The notes below the pieces were generated by a model. That model did no database searches. It saw only the letters and a list, made by a program, of their open reading frames with translations, and was not told the DNA's origin. Both the position numbers and the translations under genes were made by a program. Below, one piece after another: positions 44,461 to 56,198 of a stretch of 64,000 nucleotides of DNA (the stretch's first letter is position 1; each line of letters opens with the position of its first letter). This DNA is from Nemertoderma westbladi (taxonomy: Eukaryota > Xenacoelomorpha > Nemertodermatida > Nemertodermatidae), in contig JAUCBJ010007234.1 of NCBI GenBank assembly GCA_032718475.1, forward strand, positions 1-64,000, read 5' to 3'.

Positions 44461-45001
44461 CCAGATGTTTGCAATGCCTTCAAAGAAATCGGAAATAATT
44501 GATGCACTGAAGTTGGAAAACCCATCGACTGTGGAACTGGTCCTGAAAAAGATAGTTCCGACGTCAACAGAACCTCTCCAACAACAACAACATCAAGAGC
44601 CAAAAACACCAATAAAGGTACGTCTTCTCGAATTTTTTCCAAAAGATGCTCGTGTATGGTTCCAACAAGTCGAGGCTAAATGTAAATGATACCTTTGAAA
44701 CAATCAAACAAAACATAATCACACACCTAGCTAAAAGCGACGATGAACGCCTGCGTCAATTGCTCGCTTAACAAACCCTTGGAGACAGAAAGCCATCTGC
44801 TGCTTTGCGTCAGATGCAAAGATTGGCCCATGGAAATGACCAAGTAATCCGATTGCGATTTCTAGAAATCCTACCTGAAACTGAAAGATTAAACGTTGAG
44901 ATGGTACGGCAGGCCGACATTAGTGGTTGTTTGTTCATCATAAGAAATATAATCGAAATATTCTGGACGATGATGAAAATGTGTAACTTGTTCGTTTCGT
45001 T

Positions 45002-45282
45002 GATTATTATATTATATTAAAATATTGATGCATATAATTATAAAGTAACAAAATATATTTCAATGGCTAAGGGCCAACATTGTCAATAATCCTAAAACAG
45101 TAATACTACTATTTTATTATGATATAACTCTGTAAATACCTATAAAATTGAGATGTGATTGTATGATAATATAATAATACCATTATTGACCATGATATTG
45201 ACAATGTTGGCCCTTAGCCATTGAAATATATTTTGTTACTTTATAATTATATGCATCAATATTTTAATATAATATAATAATC
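45002..45282. mobile_element. Hairpin MITE 1 in the Gypsy gag
   Basis: Inverted arms of about 87 bp (45002-45089 and 45197-45282) share GATGCATATAATTATAAAG and GGCTAAGGGCCAACATTGTC. Loop about 105 bp. Non-coding; target duplication not clear. Confidence 0.8.
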
Positions 45283-45524
45283 ATAAGAAATATAATTAAC
45301 CGCTGGGGACTCCCCTGAATACTAAACAAGTTAGAGTTTACCGATCGAACATTTATTGAACATTGGAACATTTATTATGTAACTAAATTGTAACAATGTA
45401 ACGTGTAAATATTAATTTGAATTAATTTGATACCTTGATAAAGGGCCGAGTGCCAGAAATCGATCAGTAAACTCTAACTTGTTTAGTATTCAGGGGAGTC
45501 CCCAGCGGTTAATTATATTTCTCA
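45282..45524. mobile_element. Hairpin MITE 2 in the Gypsy gag
   Basis: Arms of about 68 bp (45282-45350 and 45457-45524) share AACCGCTGGGGACTCCCCTG and TACTAAACAAGTTAGAGTTT. It directly abuts MITE 1. A stray copy of its end word CATAAGAAATATAAT occurs at 44938, on the other side of MITE 1, suggesting one inserted in the other. Confidence 0.78.
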
Positions 45525-46236
45525 TGATGAAACTGTAAGCATCGCACTGACCAGCTTGTCTGACCTCGGTTTAGATTGACTAGCTGAAATAGCAGACAAG
45601 ATGGTGGAACAGCGAGAGCTCAAAACCCAACATCAGGCCAAACAGCTGCCTGTGAGATTACACATGTGCAGATATTAATAGCATTCTAGAATCACAGAGA
45701 ATGCTACAACAATCCCATCAACTCCTGGTTGATCAAATGTCACAAATTACTGCTCGAATGATGGAGTTATCTTGTAAAAGGATGGAGGTCACTTCTCACG
45801 ATCTAGAACACGTTGTCAGTATCAGCCTTCTAACTCAAACTGCAAATTTAGAAACAACAAACCATCTAATCACCAGTGAAACGGGAGCACTCTGCCATAG
45901 GTGCGGCTCTTGGTAGAGTTAGAGCCATATACGTCGCATGGATCATCAAAACGATCGCCTAAAAACTCTAATACATAGCTACAGTACAATGCGGTTTTTA
46001 AAACTCCGTTATGCGATGAACCAATTCTGCACCCTGTTGAACATTTCATTACAACAACTGGCGCCCCATGTTATGCACGCCCACGCCGTTTATCTAGGGA
46101 CAAGTAAACAACAATAAAGAAAGAATTTTAAAGTACTCCAAGATACTGGCACGATAATTCGCACAGAATCACCACGGGCTTCGCCTGTACATGTCGCCTA
46201 CAAACCGGATGGCTCAATAAGACCATGTGGTGATTA

Positions 46237-48497
46237 CTACTACTACTAGGTCGAGCGAACTCGGACAGTGGAAATGAGATCCTTCCAGGCTTCCCGATTC
46301 TCCATAGTTGTCGCAATTTCGTTTCTCCCAAGTTCAGTATCCCTTTCAAGTTGATCTATATATGTTATGGCCGGTCGTCCACGACTACGCTTTCCATGAG
46401 TTGGTTGCCAGAGATGTAGATCTGGTATGACCTCATCTTTACTTCGCCAGCAGTGCCCACTGAATCTTAATCTGCGTTCACGGAGGGTGGTTGATACAGG
46501 TGGTATTGTACCATAAAGCTCGGCGTTTGTCATGTGTTGTCTCCAGCTGATGTTTAGGGCTGCCCTTAGTAGTCTTGTGTAGCAACCATCTATTCGTTGT
46601 TCAAGTGATTTAGTCAGTGTCCAGGTCTCACCCCCGTATAAAAATACACTTTCCACTGTGGCTCGAAAGAACTTAGTCTTCAGGTGCCTGGAGAGATCTG
46701 ATTTCCAGATGGTATCCATTTTTGATAGAGCTACCCAAGCCTTTGCTTTCCTAACTTCTATGTCCTTTTTGCTACTCTCTATCCATGATCCAAGGTACTG
46801 GAAGTCATCAACCTTCCTTAGTTGATTATTATCAATGGTTGTCAAGTTCCCATCAACATTAAAGGTCATGAATTCGGTCTTTGTAGCATTTATATGCAAT
46901 CCAACCTCCTTAGCAGCCCTCTCCACTTTATTTAGTAGAAGCTGTGCATCTGCTAGCGTATTAGAGAGCAGGGCGATGTCATCCGCAAAGTCGGTGTCTG
47001 TGACTGTAGTTGCCGGATATCTACTACTTCTGCGTTCTTGAAGTGTGAATCCCAGATCTTCACCCTTTGTGGCCGTCCTCATTGCGTAATCCAGCACAAT
47101 TACAAATAGTAATGGTGCTAATGTGTCACCTTGCAGTACGCCAGCCAGGATTGAGAAAAACTCAGTTTCACCATCTGGTGAGAGTACCTGCGCTTCTGTG
47201 TCACAATATAACAATCCAATGCCAGCAACAATTACTTCTGGTATTCCATAAGCTCTTAGGATTTCAAGCATTTTACCTCTATGGATGGAGTCGAATGCCT
47301 TCTTGAAGTCCACAAAAGTCATGACTGCGGGGAGATTCTTTGACTTAATTCCTTCAATCAGTCTCCGTAGTGCAAGTATCTGAGCTATTGTTGATCTACT
47401 TGGTCGAAATCCGTTTTGGCTCTTACGCAGTAGTTTCTCTATGTGAGGCCTAATCCTATATAGAATCATTTTATTGTATATTTTGGCAGCTACCACAAGC
47501 AGACAGATCCCACGATAGTTTGTTGGTATGCCGAGGTCTCCTTTCTTGGGGAGAGGCTTTAGTTGACCTTTAGTCCAAATTGGTGGTGGCTTTTCCCCTT
47601 TTAACATCCGGTTGCAAACATTCAATAATGGTCTGTTTAGCACTCCGGTTTTCCATACCTCCGCTGGGATTTCATCTAATCCACTCGCTTTATTATTGGA
47701 CATGCTTTTAATGCTTCTTTGGAGTTCGGCAGGTGTGAAGTCCCCTGTTTCTATAGGTAGTGTCTTGTCATATATTTTCCTTGTAGGGCTGACCTCGATG
47801 TTTGGTGGCTGCCCAAGCAAGTTGCTGAAGTGATTTTTCCACTTCCCAACACGTTCTTCAGGACTATCGGCTTTGAGGCGCCCCTTTGCACAACTTTTCC
47901 GACCAGATACCTCATTTACAGTTTGCCAGGTAAGTCTTGATTGTTGCTGTATGTGAGCAGTTGTAATTGCTTCAGTTTTATCCTGTATGTACTTTTCCTG
48001 GCTGATGTTGTAGGCCAATTTAAGATCGTCCTTAGCTTTCTCAACCTTGTTAATGTTTTCAGTTGTTGGTTGTTCGGTTTTAACTTTGTAGGCTATCTTA
48101 AGATCTTCTCTCTTACAAGTAACCTCAGAGTTTTGCCATGGCACATACTGTTTTCGTTTGGGTTTCTGGGGGATATGCCTCTTAGCTGATTCCTTGTGGG
48201 CTGTTATTATATTCTGGTATATTGAATCGGTGGATTGGTCTTCATCCATTGACTGAAGTGCTTCAAAGCGGTTTTGAACTTCTACTGTATAAGCATCCTT
48301 TACAGCATTGTCAGTTCTGAGTTTCTCCCAGTCATAGTTGATTTGCTTGCTTGTCCTGGGTTTGCTGGCTCTCAAACTGAGTCTTATCTCTGCAGTCACA
48401 ATTCTGTGGTCCGAACCAATTAGGTTGAACGAGCTGTATGCCTCGCAGTTGATCATGCTGTTTCTCCACTTTTTGTTTATAAGGATGTAAAATAACG
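46237..48497 (-). mobile_element. LINE (non-LTR retrotransposon), 5'-truncated, with 12-bp target duplication
   Basis: ATGTGGTGATTA stands at both borders (46225-46236 and 48498-48509). The element is 2.26 kb on the minus strand and ends in a short (TAG)n tract at 46237-46250. It holds one open frame of about 750 codons: end of the AP endonuclease (ILINKKW, GSDHR), linker, reverse transcriptase (FVDFKKAFDS near 47305, FADDIALL near 46985) and a C-terminal 'YLGSWI...RRLRFSGHCWRSKDE' domain. Most of the endonuclease is missing and no proper start remains. The frame is intact otherwise, so the insertion is fairly recent. Confidence 0.88.
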
Positions 48498-48626
48498 ATG
48501 TGGTGATTATCAACAACTAAATCGACAGACAAAACCTGACAGATATCCTATGCCTCATATAGCATATCATCAGCTGGCCGGATTAATGATTTGGCGGCCC
48601 GGATGCACTTTTGACTTTTTCACTAG

Positions 48627-48657
48627 CCCCCCCCCCCCCCCCCCCCCCCCCCCCCCA
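48627..48657. repeat. Poly-C tract, about 31 bases
   Basis: Uninterrupted C run after CACTAGC. Longest homopolymer of the window; its length may be an assembly estimate. Confidence 0.9.
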
Positions 48658-49080
48658 GTATTTATATTAAGCATTTTCAACTTAATAAAATTAACTAAAT
48701 AAGATAAATTGAAAAAGAAAGTAAAAAATCTACTTTTTTCCCATGTAATACGTAATGACATTCTTAAAATTGGTACTTTTTCGTTGCTTAACCCTATTTG
48801 GCCCGGGGGTGGGGAAGTCATTTTTGTTAGGATCACCCTTGGACCTAAGAGGCCTTGAAGTAATGACGGTTTCTACTGGTAATCTGTCCGGACCGTAAGT
48901 GCAGAAAAGTCTACTGCTGTACCTATATGGAATACTGACAAAAAGCGCGCCACACGCGTTCTGGTTAAACGAAAATCGCGCCACCCATGATATCAAATGC
49001 GCGCCAAGCCAACAATTGACTATGAAATTTTGCAGTAATTGCTTAATTGTAATAATTTATCAGTTTATAATGCTGTAGCC
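48658..49080. other. No gene recognised
   Basis: Short frames on the minus strand (48570-48996) have no recognisable domain. Confidence 0.4.
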
Positions 49081-49097
49081 CTACAGTATTTTAACAT

Positions 49098-49575
49098 TAA
49101 AATGCGAGTGTAGCGAGCAAGGAAATTTTCCAATTATATCTGATTATGTTAACATAAATACAGTCTGACAGTAATAGTCAGATAGTGCTGTATAGTTGTA
49201 GTAGTAGTAGTAGTAGGTAAACGTCAACTGACTGTTTTTAAATGCAGATGTGATCAAGATGCGAGCGTAGCGAGCACGAAAATTTTAACATTTCAGCATT
49301 TAAAGTAGGCAAAGCGACTGTTTTCAAATGTCAAATGCAGAAATGCAGATGTCATTAAATTGCGAGCTGGCGAGCGTAGCGAGCACGGAAATTCTGCTGA
49401 ATCATGCAGGCTGTCATGGTTTTATTGGTTTGAAGAATCTGACAATTGAAAAACTTTTGAAACAAGTCATGTTTTTAATGGTCATGCTCAATCCGTCTGT
49501 TTCCATTTGTCCACAGCCAGACAGTGCTAAGAGTAGGTTTACAGTATAAACGCGAGCGAAGCGAGCGGACATTTT
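49098..49575 (+). repeat. Dispersed 'gcgagcgtagcgagc' motif cluster
   Basis: Four degenerate units at about 49102, 49260, 49362 and 49550 share AAATGCGAGYGTAGCGAGCA then AAATTTT/ATTCTG-like sequence, spaced 100-190 bases apart. A short TAG microsatellite is at 49198-49216. Confidence 0.65.
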
Positions 49576-49689
49576 TCAATCTTTTTAAACCTATAGAATA
49601 ATTTCAAATAGAGCTGTAGAGTGGGATGTGTTGCCAGTGCACTGCTCTGCTACGCTACCTCCTACTGTCCTAACCTAACCCTACATCCA

Positions 49690-49816
49690 TATTCGCGCCA
49701 GGACCGCCAGGATCCTCAATGCGCGCCACACGCCCCTGTCACTACGCGCCAGGATCCTTAATCCGCGCCACACGCCCCTGTCACTACGCGCCAGGATCCT
49801 TAATCCGCGCCACACA
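49690..49816 (+). repeat. 42-bp GC-rich tandem repeat, about 3 units
   Basis: CGCGCCAGGATCCTTAATCC + GCGCCACACGCCCCTGTCAC + TA repeated. Immediately left of the Copia-like element. Confidence 0.88.
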
Positions 49817-49817
49817 T

Positions 49818-49990
49818 GTTGAGCAAACTCTACATAAATTCCAACCTGGCTGCTGTACCGTGGTACTGCAGTACTGTAGTACTCTGTAACCGGTATATCA
49901 TGCCTACCGGTGTAATTGTGTTATGTAAAATATATCTGATTGAATATATGTCGGACAGTCAGGAGTGATAAATTAATAGTCATTATTTCA
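49818..49990 (+). repeat. Probable 5' LTR end of the Copia-like element
   Basis: The sequence ends ...TTATTTCA directly before a primer-binding site, so CA at 49989-49990 should be the LTR end. The left end is uncertain (TGTTGAGCAA at 49818 and TGTGTTATGT at 49917 are candidates). The 3' LTR lies outside the window. Confidence 0.4.
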
Positions 49991-50005
49991 TGGTAGCAGA
50001 GCGTG
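49991..50005 (+). promoter_or_regulatory. Primer-binding site complementary to initiator Met tRNA
   Basis: TGGTAGCAGAGCGTGG begins one base after the presumed LTR end. TGGTAGCAGAG is complementary to the 3' end of animal initiator tRNA-Met, the primer used by Copia and some other LTR elements. 17 bases later the gag start codon follows. Confidence 0.65.
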
Positions 50006-50445
50006 GTTGTTCCTCAACAAAATGGCCGAATCAGCAGGTGTAGCAAGTTATAAAATACCCCCCAAAATGCGTGCAGATCTTTCCTATGACGACTGGAAAA
50101 AGGAAATAGAAATATGGCGTTTAGTAACTGATTTAAATAAAAAGAAACAAGGTCCGGTGTTGGCGTTATCAATGAGCGGAAAAGCGAGGGAAGCTACAGT
50201 GGATATACCAATTGCTGAATTAAGTGGTGAAGACGGACTAGAGAAAGTAATAACTAAGCTAGACGATTTATATTTAAAGGACAAGGAACTGTTGGCATTT
50301 TGTGCTTATGAGAATTTTGAGAAGTATATACGCCCAGTTGGGATAACCATGGAGGAATATCTGGTGGAATTTGATAATTTATATTCAAAAGTAAGGAAAC
50401 ATGGTATGGAGCTGCCAGATGGGGTGATTGCATTCAGACTTTTAA

Positions 50446-51531
50446 CCCTCCCCCGGTAACGTGGGGTAAAATAATACCCCAAGGGGATTACTTTTGATAT
50501 TTTTCGACAATCTCTCATATTATGTATGTCCAACTTCATAGTATCTTCCAAAAAACTTGTAATCTAATGATTGTGTGGGTCAAACCCATAAAATTTTGTT
50601 TATGAAAAATGTTATGGGCCCTTAATTTGAAAACAACTTAGTTAGGTAAGATGGGGTATAAAAATACCCCATAACGTTATGGTGCTCGTTTAGTGGTGCT
50701 TTGTGACTCATTTTGGTTTCATTGGTACCACAATGGTCGATTTAGTTGTACTAGACAGCTAGAGGCATGTTTTAACTTTGTCCTTTAAGACCAAATTATC
50801 AGTATTATGAAGCTACTGTATTGTGTATGGCCTGTATTTCACAAGCCAAGACTTCGGCCTAATCGCGATGCGATAGATTGCTAAGTATATGTGAATAATT
50901 CTTATTGTGTAGGCTTTCTTAGCGGTGTTCTGGCCTTTTGGGTCTCATTTTGGGTTCATTGAAACTGCAATGTATAATTTAGTTGGACAATAATCACATT
51001 TTATAACCAAATCATCAGTACTTTTGCAGTCATGGTGTATATTTCATATTACAATTCAAGATATTGTGCTATTGCAGTATTGCGAGGTGATATATCTGTA
51101 TATATATATATATATCACTTTGTTGACTTTTAGTGGTGGTATTTGACTCATTTTATGCTTATTGGAACTGCAATGGTATACTTCAAGGTGTACTTGACCC
51201 CTAACACCACTAAAAAACCTAAAATGAGAAACACTCTCACAGCTAATGCTTCGCTATGATAGTATCTTGTTGCAAAACGCCCCATCGCGACGTTAATGAT
51301 GATCGCGATTGGAGTGGGATAACTTTTGTGCCCGCCATTGAGCGTTGGGTAGACTTCAACTAAATTGAAAAAAAAAATTCACAACTTATTTTTTCACCAT
51401 TTGGCAAATTCTGGGAGGGGGATTGCAGGTGTTTTTCTGTTTAATGTAACTTAAAATGTCTTATCAATTTGGGGTATAAAAATACCCCATGTTACCGTTG
51501 AAGGATAATTTTTTACCTTACCGGGGGAGGG
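50446..51531. mobile_element. piggyBac-like non-autonomous element
   Basis: TTAA at both borders (50442-50445, 51532-51535). Inverted ends CCCTCCCCCGGTAA (left) and TTACCGGGGGAGGG (right) are followed by inverse GGGGTA...TACCCC words. 1086 bp, non-coding. Inside, a module (TTTGTGACTCATTTTGGTTTC ... TTGGTACCACAATGG type) recurs three times in diverged form near 50700, 50930 and 51130. Confidence 0.85.
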
Positions 51532-51988
51532 TTAAAGAGCGCTGGACTGTCACACACAGAAGAACAACTTGCAAGGACAACTGTCCCTGTTTTAAGTTTC
51601 AAAGGTATGCGAGACACCTTGAAGAAAATTTCAGGGAAGAGAAGTGAGGTTTCATCAGGATTAGGTGAGTTGGATATAAAGCAGGAAGCTTTAGTGTGTT
51701 CGGATGAAATAGGTGAAGATGAGGTATATTTTACTGATAGAGGATTTAAAGGTTACCAGCGTGGAGGAGGAGTTGGTAGGTTTAATTATCGAAGGCCGAA
51801 TCAGTATTCCCGTGGTCAATATAGTGGACATAGTGATCAGTTTGGTCGATGTCAGTTTTCAGATCAGCTTGGCAGAGGTCGGGGTTCTTCATATCAGTTT
51901 GACCGAGGACAAAGTCGGGGTTCTGGTGCAGTAAGAAATCCCCTGGATCGATATGGTAATATAACTAAATGTTTAAGGTGTGGGAGTA

Positions 51989-53185
51989 TGTTCGCGCTTT
52001 CAGACCTTTGGCAGTTTAACCCACCAAATTAAGATGTCTTCTAGATATTAAATCGGTTTTTAGTCTATGACAAGTATTTGATTCACTACACTAGTCGAAA
52101 CCAATCTGTGCGCGATCATTCACCCGCTGGATATTATTCCCAGGAGATTGGGTTCGACGGTTTAATTTTATTGCTATGTAAGCCTAATGTATTATTCGAC
52201 TGACAGTACTATATAATCTCTGACAATATTATTCACCTTCGGTAATATTAACAGTTCCTTTAGGACGTGGCGCTTTATCTATATAAACAGAGTTATGACT
52301 TAAACTACTCACAACGATCTGGCTTAATTATAATTCACATATATGGCGCATTCTTTAGGAATTGCTTCTTTAACAGACTCACTCATACACAATGCTGCAC
52401 AATACTGCACACTAATCTGCCAATCTTCACTGATTTTAGTCACATATAAAAGGAACACAGACTGACTCATGTAGGGTTTATCAAATAACATTAGATTCAC
52501 TTCAAACCACTTTAACATAAGTCACAATCGTTTATCTGTAACCCTTCTCTCTTACCTTTGGTATATCAAGAATATTGGGTTTCGGGGTTATTTATCGTTA
52601 TTCCAAATATAATAATTCATCAACCATATTATGAAGAACTGACGGTAAATAGCAGTATAAAACAACAATGAAAACACTGATTGTTATGAGTTTGCAATGT
52701 TTCAGCAGTCAGTATGTATGATCAGTTAGCAGTTAAAGGATATATGTCCTTGTAATTAAACCTACTAGTGTAAGACTAAAAACTGAAACACGGAGGTGCC
52801 AAAAGCCGGTTCTTAGGCTCTGAGCAAAAACATAACACTGAACTACTGAGTTTCTGTATATACCTCCAACACAGAGATAACAAACGCTCTGATTGGTCAA
52901 CCTGAACAACGAGAGAACAGAGAAACAAAGAAACGTCGACGTGGCAATATCAGCTGCTAGCCGTCGTCATGGTAGCGACACTGTTTTCAAGAGTATCGAG
53001 CTTTTACGTCACGGAATTACGGATTATGTCCTCTAAAGTACAAATACAGAAGAAATAGCTTTTATGTCCGCTAAAACACCAGTACAGCAAGGACACGGCC
53101 CTTTTATGCCTGGTAAACCAACTACAGAGTATTTTACGGGAAAAATAAGGAAAAATAACCGGACAATTCAGCAAAAGCTTTTACA
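51989..53185 (-). repeat. BEL/Pao 3' LTR
   Basis: Direct repeat of 62582-63786. TG...CA ends. Adjacent on its inner side is the purine-rich GGGAGCGG (minus strand), a fitting polypurine tract. Confidence 0.92.
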
Positions 53186-54840
53186 CCGCTCCCAGAAAAT
53201 GGGATTTTCAGTCTATAAAATATAAAAATCACAGTTTCTAAAACATAAAGATACTCTAAACAGTTAGTCTTTCTTGCGCGGACGGCGTTTACGCAGTTTT
53301 TTAAAGCTAGCAAGAGTCATTTTCTCTTTGGGGGAAGCCACTTTACTAGGAGGGCCATAACTCCTGGGTGAAGGGTGCAATATGATTGCATTAAAAGGTT
53401 TGGGTTTACGGTCGGTGTCTCGTCCATTTCGATATGCTTCTCCTCGAGCTGATTTTCCTCCGCTTGTCATGGGATACGTTCGTCCAAAACTCTCGCAGAG
53501 AATAGGGTTTTCTAAGCTTGATATCTTCTTTGAGATTCGAGGTTTCCCAATCGAACTGAGATAAGGCCAATTTGTTTATCGATTGGACTTACTGTTGTAA
53601 CTTACGTTTATCTGAACAAACGCAGGTTTCTTTTTGATCTTTATAGAATAGCGTTTAACTCGTTTCGTACAACGCTCTCCTTCACTTTGATGAAGGGTTG
53701 TATCGCGTTAAACGGGACGACCATACGGTTGGATAATGATATTAGGTGTCTGCGTCATAATCCAGCTAGGTAAGATGGGCGGCTAGCTAGAAATCACTGT
53801 CGGAGTGTTACCGATTAATTGTTAGGGTAGCACTAGATCTTTGAACAGTGAATACAGTCCGCGAGGATCCGCGACACCACCAGGATCGCAGGTCTGAGGT
53901 CCAACTAAGGAATGAGGAGGTTTGACCGAGTATTCCGGGACTCTGATCGTAGGTTTACTCCAGGATCGTTCGAGCCGAGTGAGCATAGGTGATACGTCAA
54001 CAAGTTTCGGTTTACATGGATGTTTATGTCTTTCCGTTTATTATTTGGGTCTAGGGCGTTTATCGTAATAATACCAAAGACGCACGTCTGGTAGGGTAAA
54101 CGCGGGTGACATTTATTTGTTGTTACAATGCTTCTATCAAGAATTCCAAATATACTTTGGAGTTACCGCGTCCATTTGTTTCTTTAGTGTCTTTTCTTTC
54201 GAGCCGATTTCGAATAGAATTTTCGCATTCGAATTTCAGTTTATGGTTCCGACTCCGCTGGGCAGGATATATAGTCGACATAGTCCGTATTGTGTAAATC
54301 GATAGGATGACCAGTAGTTAAGAAGACCATATACGTACCATTACGCTGCGTATATCGAGCAGCGAATTTTCTATAGTCCAACTCGCGCGCGGGCTGCTCT
54401 TGGGACATTGGCGGTTCGATATAACGACCATAGTCCTCCGCAGCAGTTGGACTAACGTCGCCGCGTATTAAGCTATCAACAAACGCTTGCAAAAATAGAG
54501 TATATCGCTCCCCGATACCAAGACCATCTTCTATCAACTCCGTCATATCTGCTATATATGAGTTTATCCATATTATAATGAGTTTATATTTAGGCGAGCG
54601 GGCGTCGCTGCCTACCCCAATCAACCCCGGACAGTACGAGATCCTCAGCGCCGATGTGTCGTCGCCGCTGTACTTTCGCCAACGACGTAGCCGCACAACG
54701 ACAACGACAACCGACACAAGTCACTCGACTGTCCGTCCCAAAGACTTAGATGTACTTCAGGTTTTCCTTGGAGAGTTAGGTTACTTTTACGATTGCGACT
54801 AGCTACTGTAAACACACCTTAGCAGTAACATTCACCTATA
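53186..54840 (-). other. Unassigned 3' block of the BEL element with three short open frames
   Basis: Minus-strand frames at 54241-54620 (from MTELIEDGLGIGERY to CPAESEP), about 53850-54030 (LVDVSPMLTRLERSWSKPTI, ending FKDLVLP) and 53264-53570 (ending in a basic KKLRKRRPRKKD tail) look more protein-like than chance and are separated by stops. They do not match any BEL/Pao domain I know. They might be exons or the remains of one captured gene. Composition is less AT-rich than the neighbouring stretch 54840-56190, in which I see nothing. Confidence 0.3.
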
Positions 54841-56198
54841 AACTCACAAATACCACACACACAACTTGTCACAAATTACACACATTCGGGCCATTTGTCC
54901 GTTAGTCAATGCCTTCCAGAATGTCACTGTATTATTATGTATCCTTGGATACTAGTGCACTATTTATTCCCTATGCTATTCAATGGGACAAGCTTTCTAT
55001 TGTTCTTTTAACTCAATTCTAATTCTAGCGTGGTTGTTGCTATGGTGACATTATGCAAAGCTAGCGGTAGAATTAGAGCAATTCCAATGCATACAGATCT
55101 GGGATGTTATTTAATAGTATTCTTTAATAGTCAATGTTCTGTTTTATACATGACTTTATGAATTTTATCGGCTATTGACTATGTTTGGGAGACTTTCGCA
55201 CACTCATACACATAATAAGATAAATCTCCGCTCCCTTGATCTATTAATTAATGGAATTTTGGGAATGTTATAAATTGCGTAAAAATGGCAATTTATTAAA
55301 TTCATTAAAAGGCATGAATTTAAATTTATTCCCTGAAATTTTATTATTTGATAATTAAATTGACATATTTTGATTCTAGAATATGTCTGGGGACACAAGA
55401 TCCTTAATTCTATGACAATTGTCTTTTTAAGAATATCGGTAAATGCTACGATATCTTAATTGACTAGAATTGCTGAAGGATCTGAATTTTACAGATTTTG
55501 ATTTATTAGATTTGCAAATATTAAATAATTAATATTTGAGATGGGCACCGATTTATTCCAGAACTTGTCTGGGGACGTTAACCACTGATTCTAGAATTTG
55601 TCTTTCAAGTATATCGGTGGGTGCCGCGATATCTTAATCGACTAGAATTACAGATGGTCAAAGGGTTTAACAGATTTATTTTGCGTTATACGCTACTGTT
55701 AAAGGGACATCACGCTACTATATGTATTATTTAATATACGGTATGAGAGCAATATCGCACGAAGCAATGTCAGTGTGAAGAGGCAAGTCGTTTCCAAGGT
55801 CTACCCAGAGCTTGATTTAGCCGAGACACGAGGATCTGAACTTTGCATTCCTAATACTCTGCCTACCAATAATACTTAAATATAGTAGTGGCTTTATTGT
55901 ACTTTAATAAGTACGGACATTTCATCTTACTGTAGTTACGTATTTATAATAGAATACGAGCAGTAAGGAAAGAGAAAAATAATTATTTCTCGCCGTCGCA
56001 CTAAATATAATATAAGTAATTACGTACGCAATAAACACGAATATATTGCACTATTCTACTAAATAATCGCTAAATAATATTCTACTGAATAAAATTAAAG
56101 AAAACGATTATAATAAAATTACATAGTAATACATACAGAAATATAAAAATAATAAAATAATATAAAATAATAGAGTCACACACCCACTCCATATGTTG
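54841..56198. other. AT-rich interior of the BEL element, nothing recognised
   Basis: Two related blocks near 55390 and 55550 share GTCTGGGGAC and TTTAAGAATATCGG / TTCAAGTATATCGG words, a weak internal duplication of about 170 bases. No coding signal. Confidence 0.4.

Larger units (their letters stand above)
44465..48590 (+). pseudogene. Decayed Gypsy (Ty3-type) LTR retrotransposon, interrupted
   Basis: Gag pieces: 'FFPKDARVWFQQVEAKC' (44640), then 'HLAKSDDERLRQLLA' stop 'QTLGDRKPSAALRQMQRLA' (about 44740-44830), 'LAEIADKMVEQ' (45590) and a half zinc knuckle HRCGSW near 45900. Pol restarts without a protease: 'LQDTGTIIRTESPRASPVHV' then 'YKPDGSIRPCGDY' (46130-46236), the RT entry region. The matching continuation follows on the other side of a LINE at 48510-48580. 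After that the element ends. There are several stops, frameshifts and two hairpin insertions. No LTRs seen. Structurally dead. Confidence 0.75.

Noticed and set aside
48332-48532. Minus-strand frame ending near the LINE 5' border
   Set aside because: Overlaps the LINE frame in another phase and crosses the target duplication; a shadow.
54106-54305. Plus-strand short frames in the BEL 3' block
   Set aside because: Opposite to the element's coding strand and without any motif.
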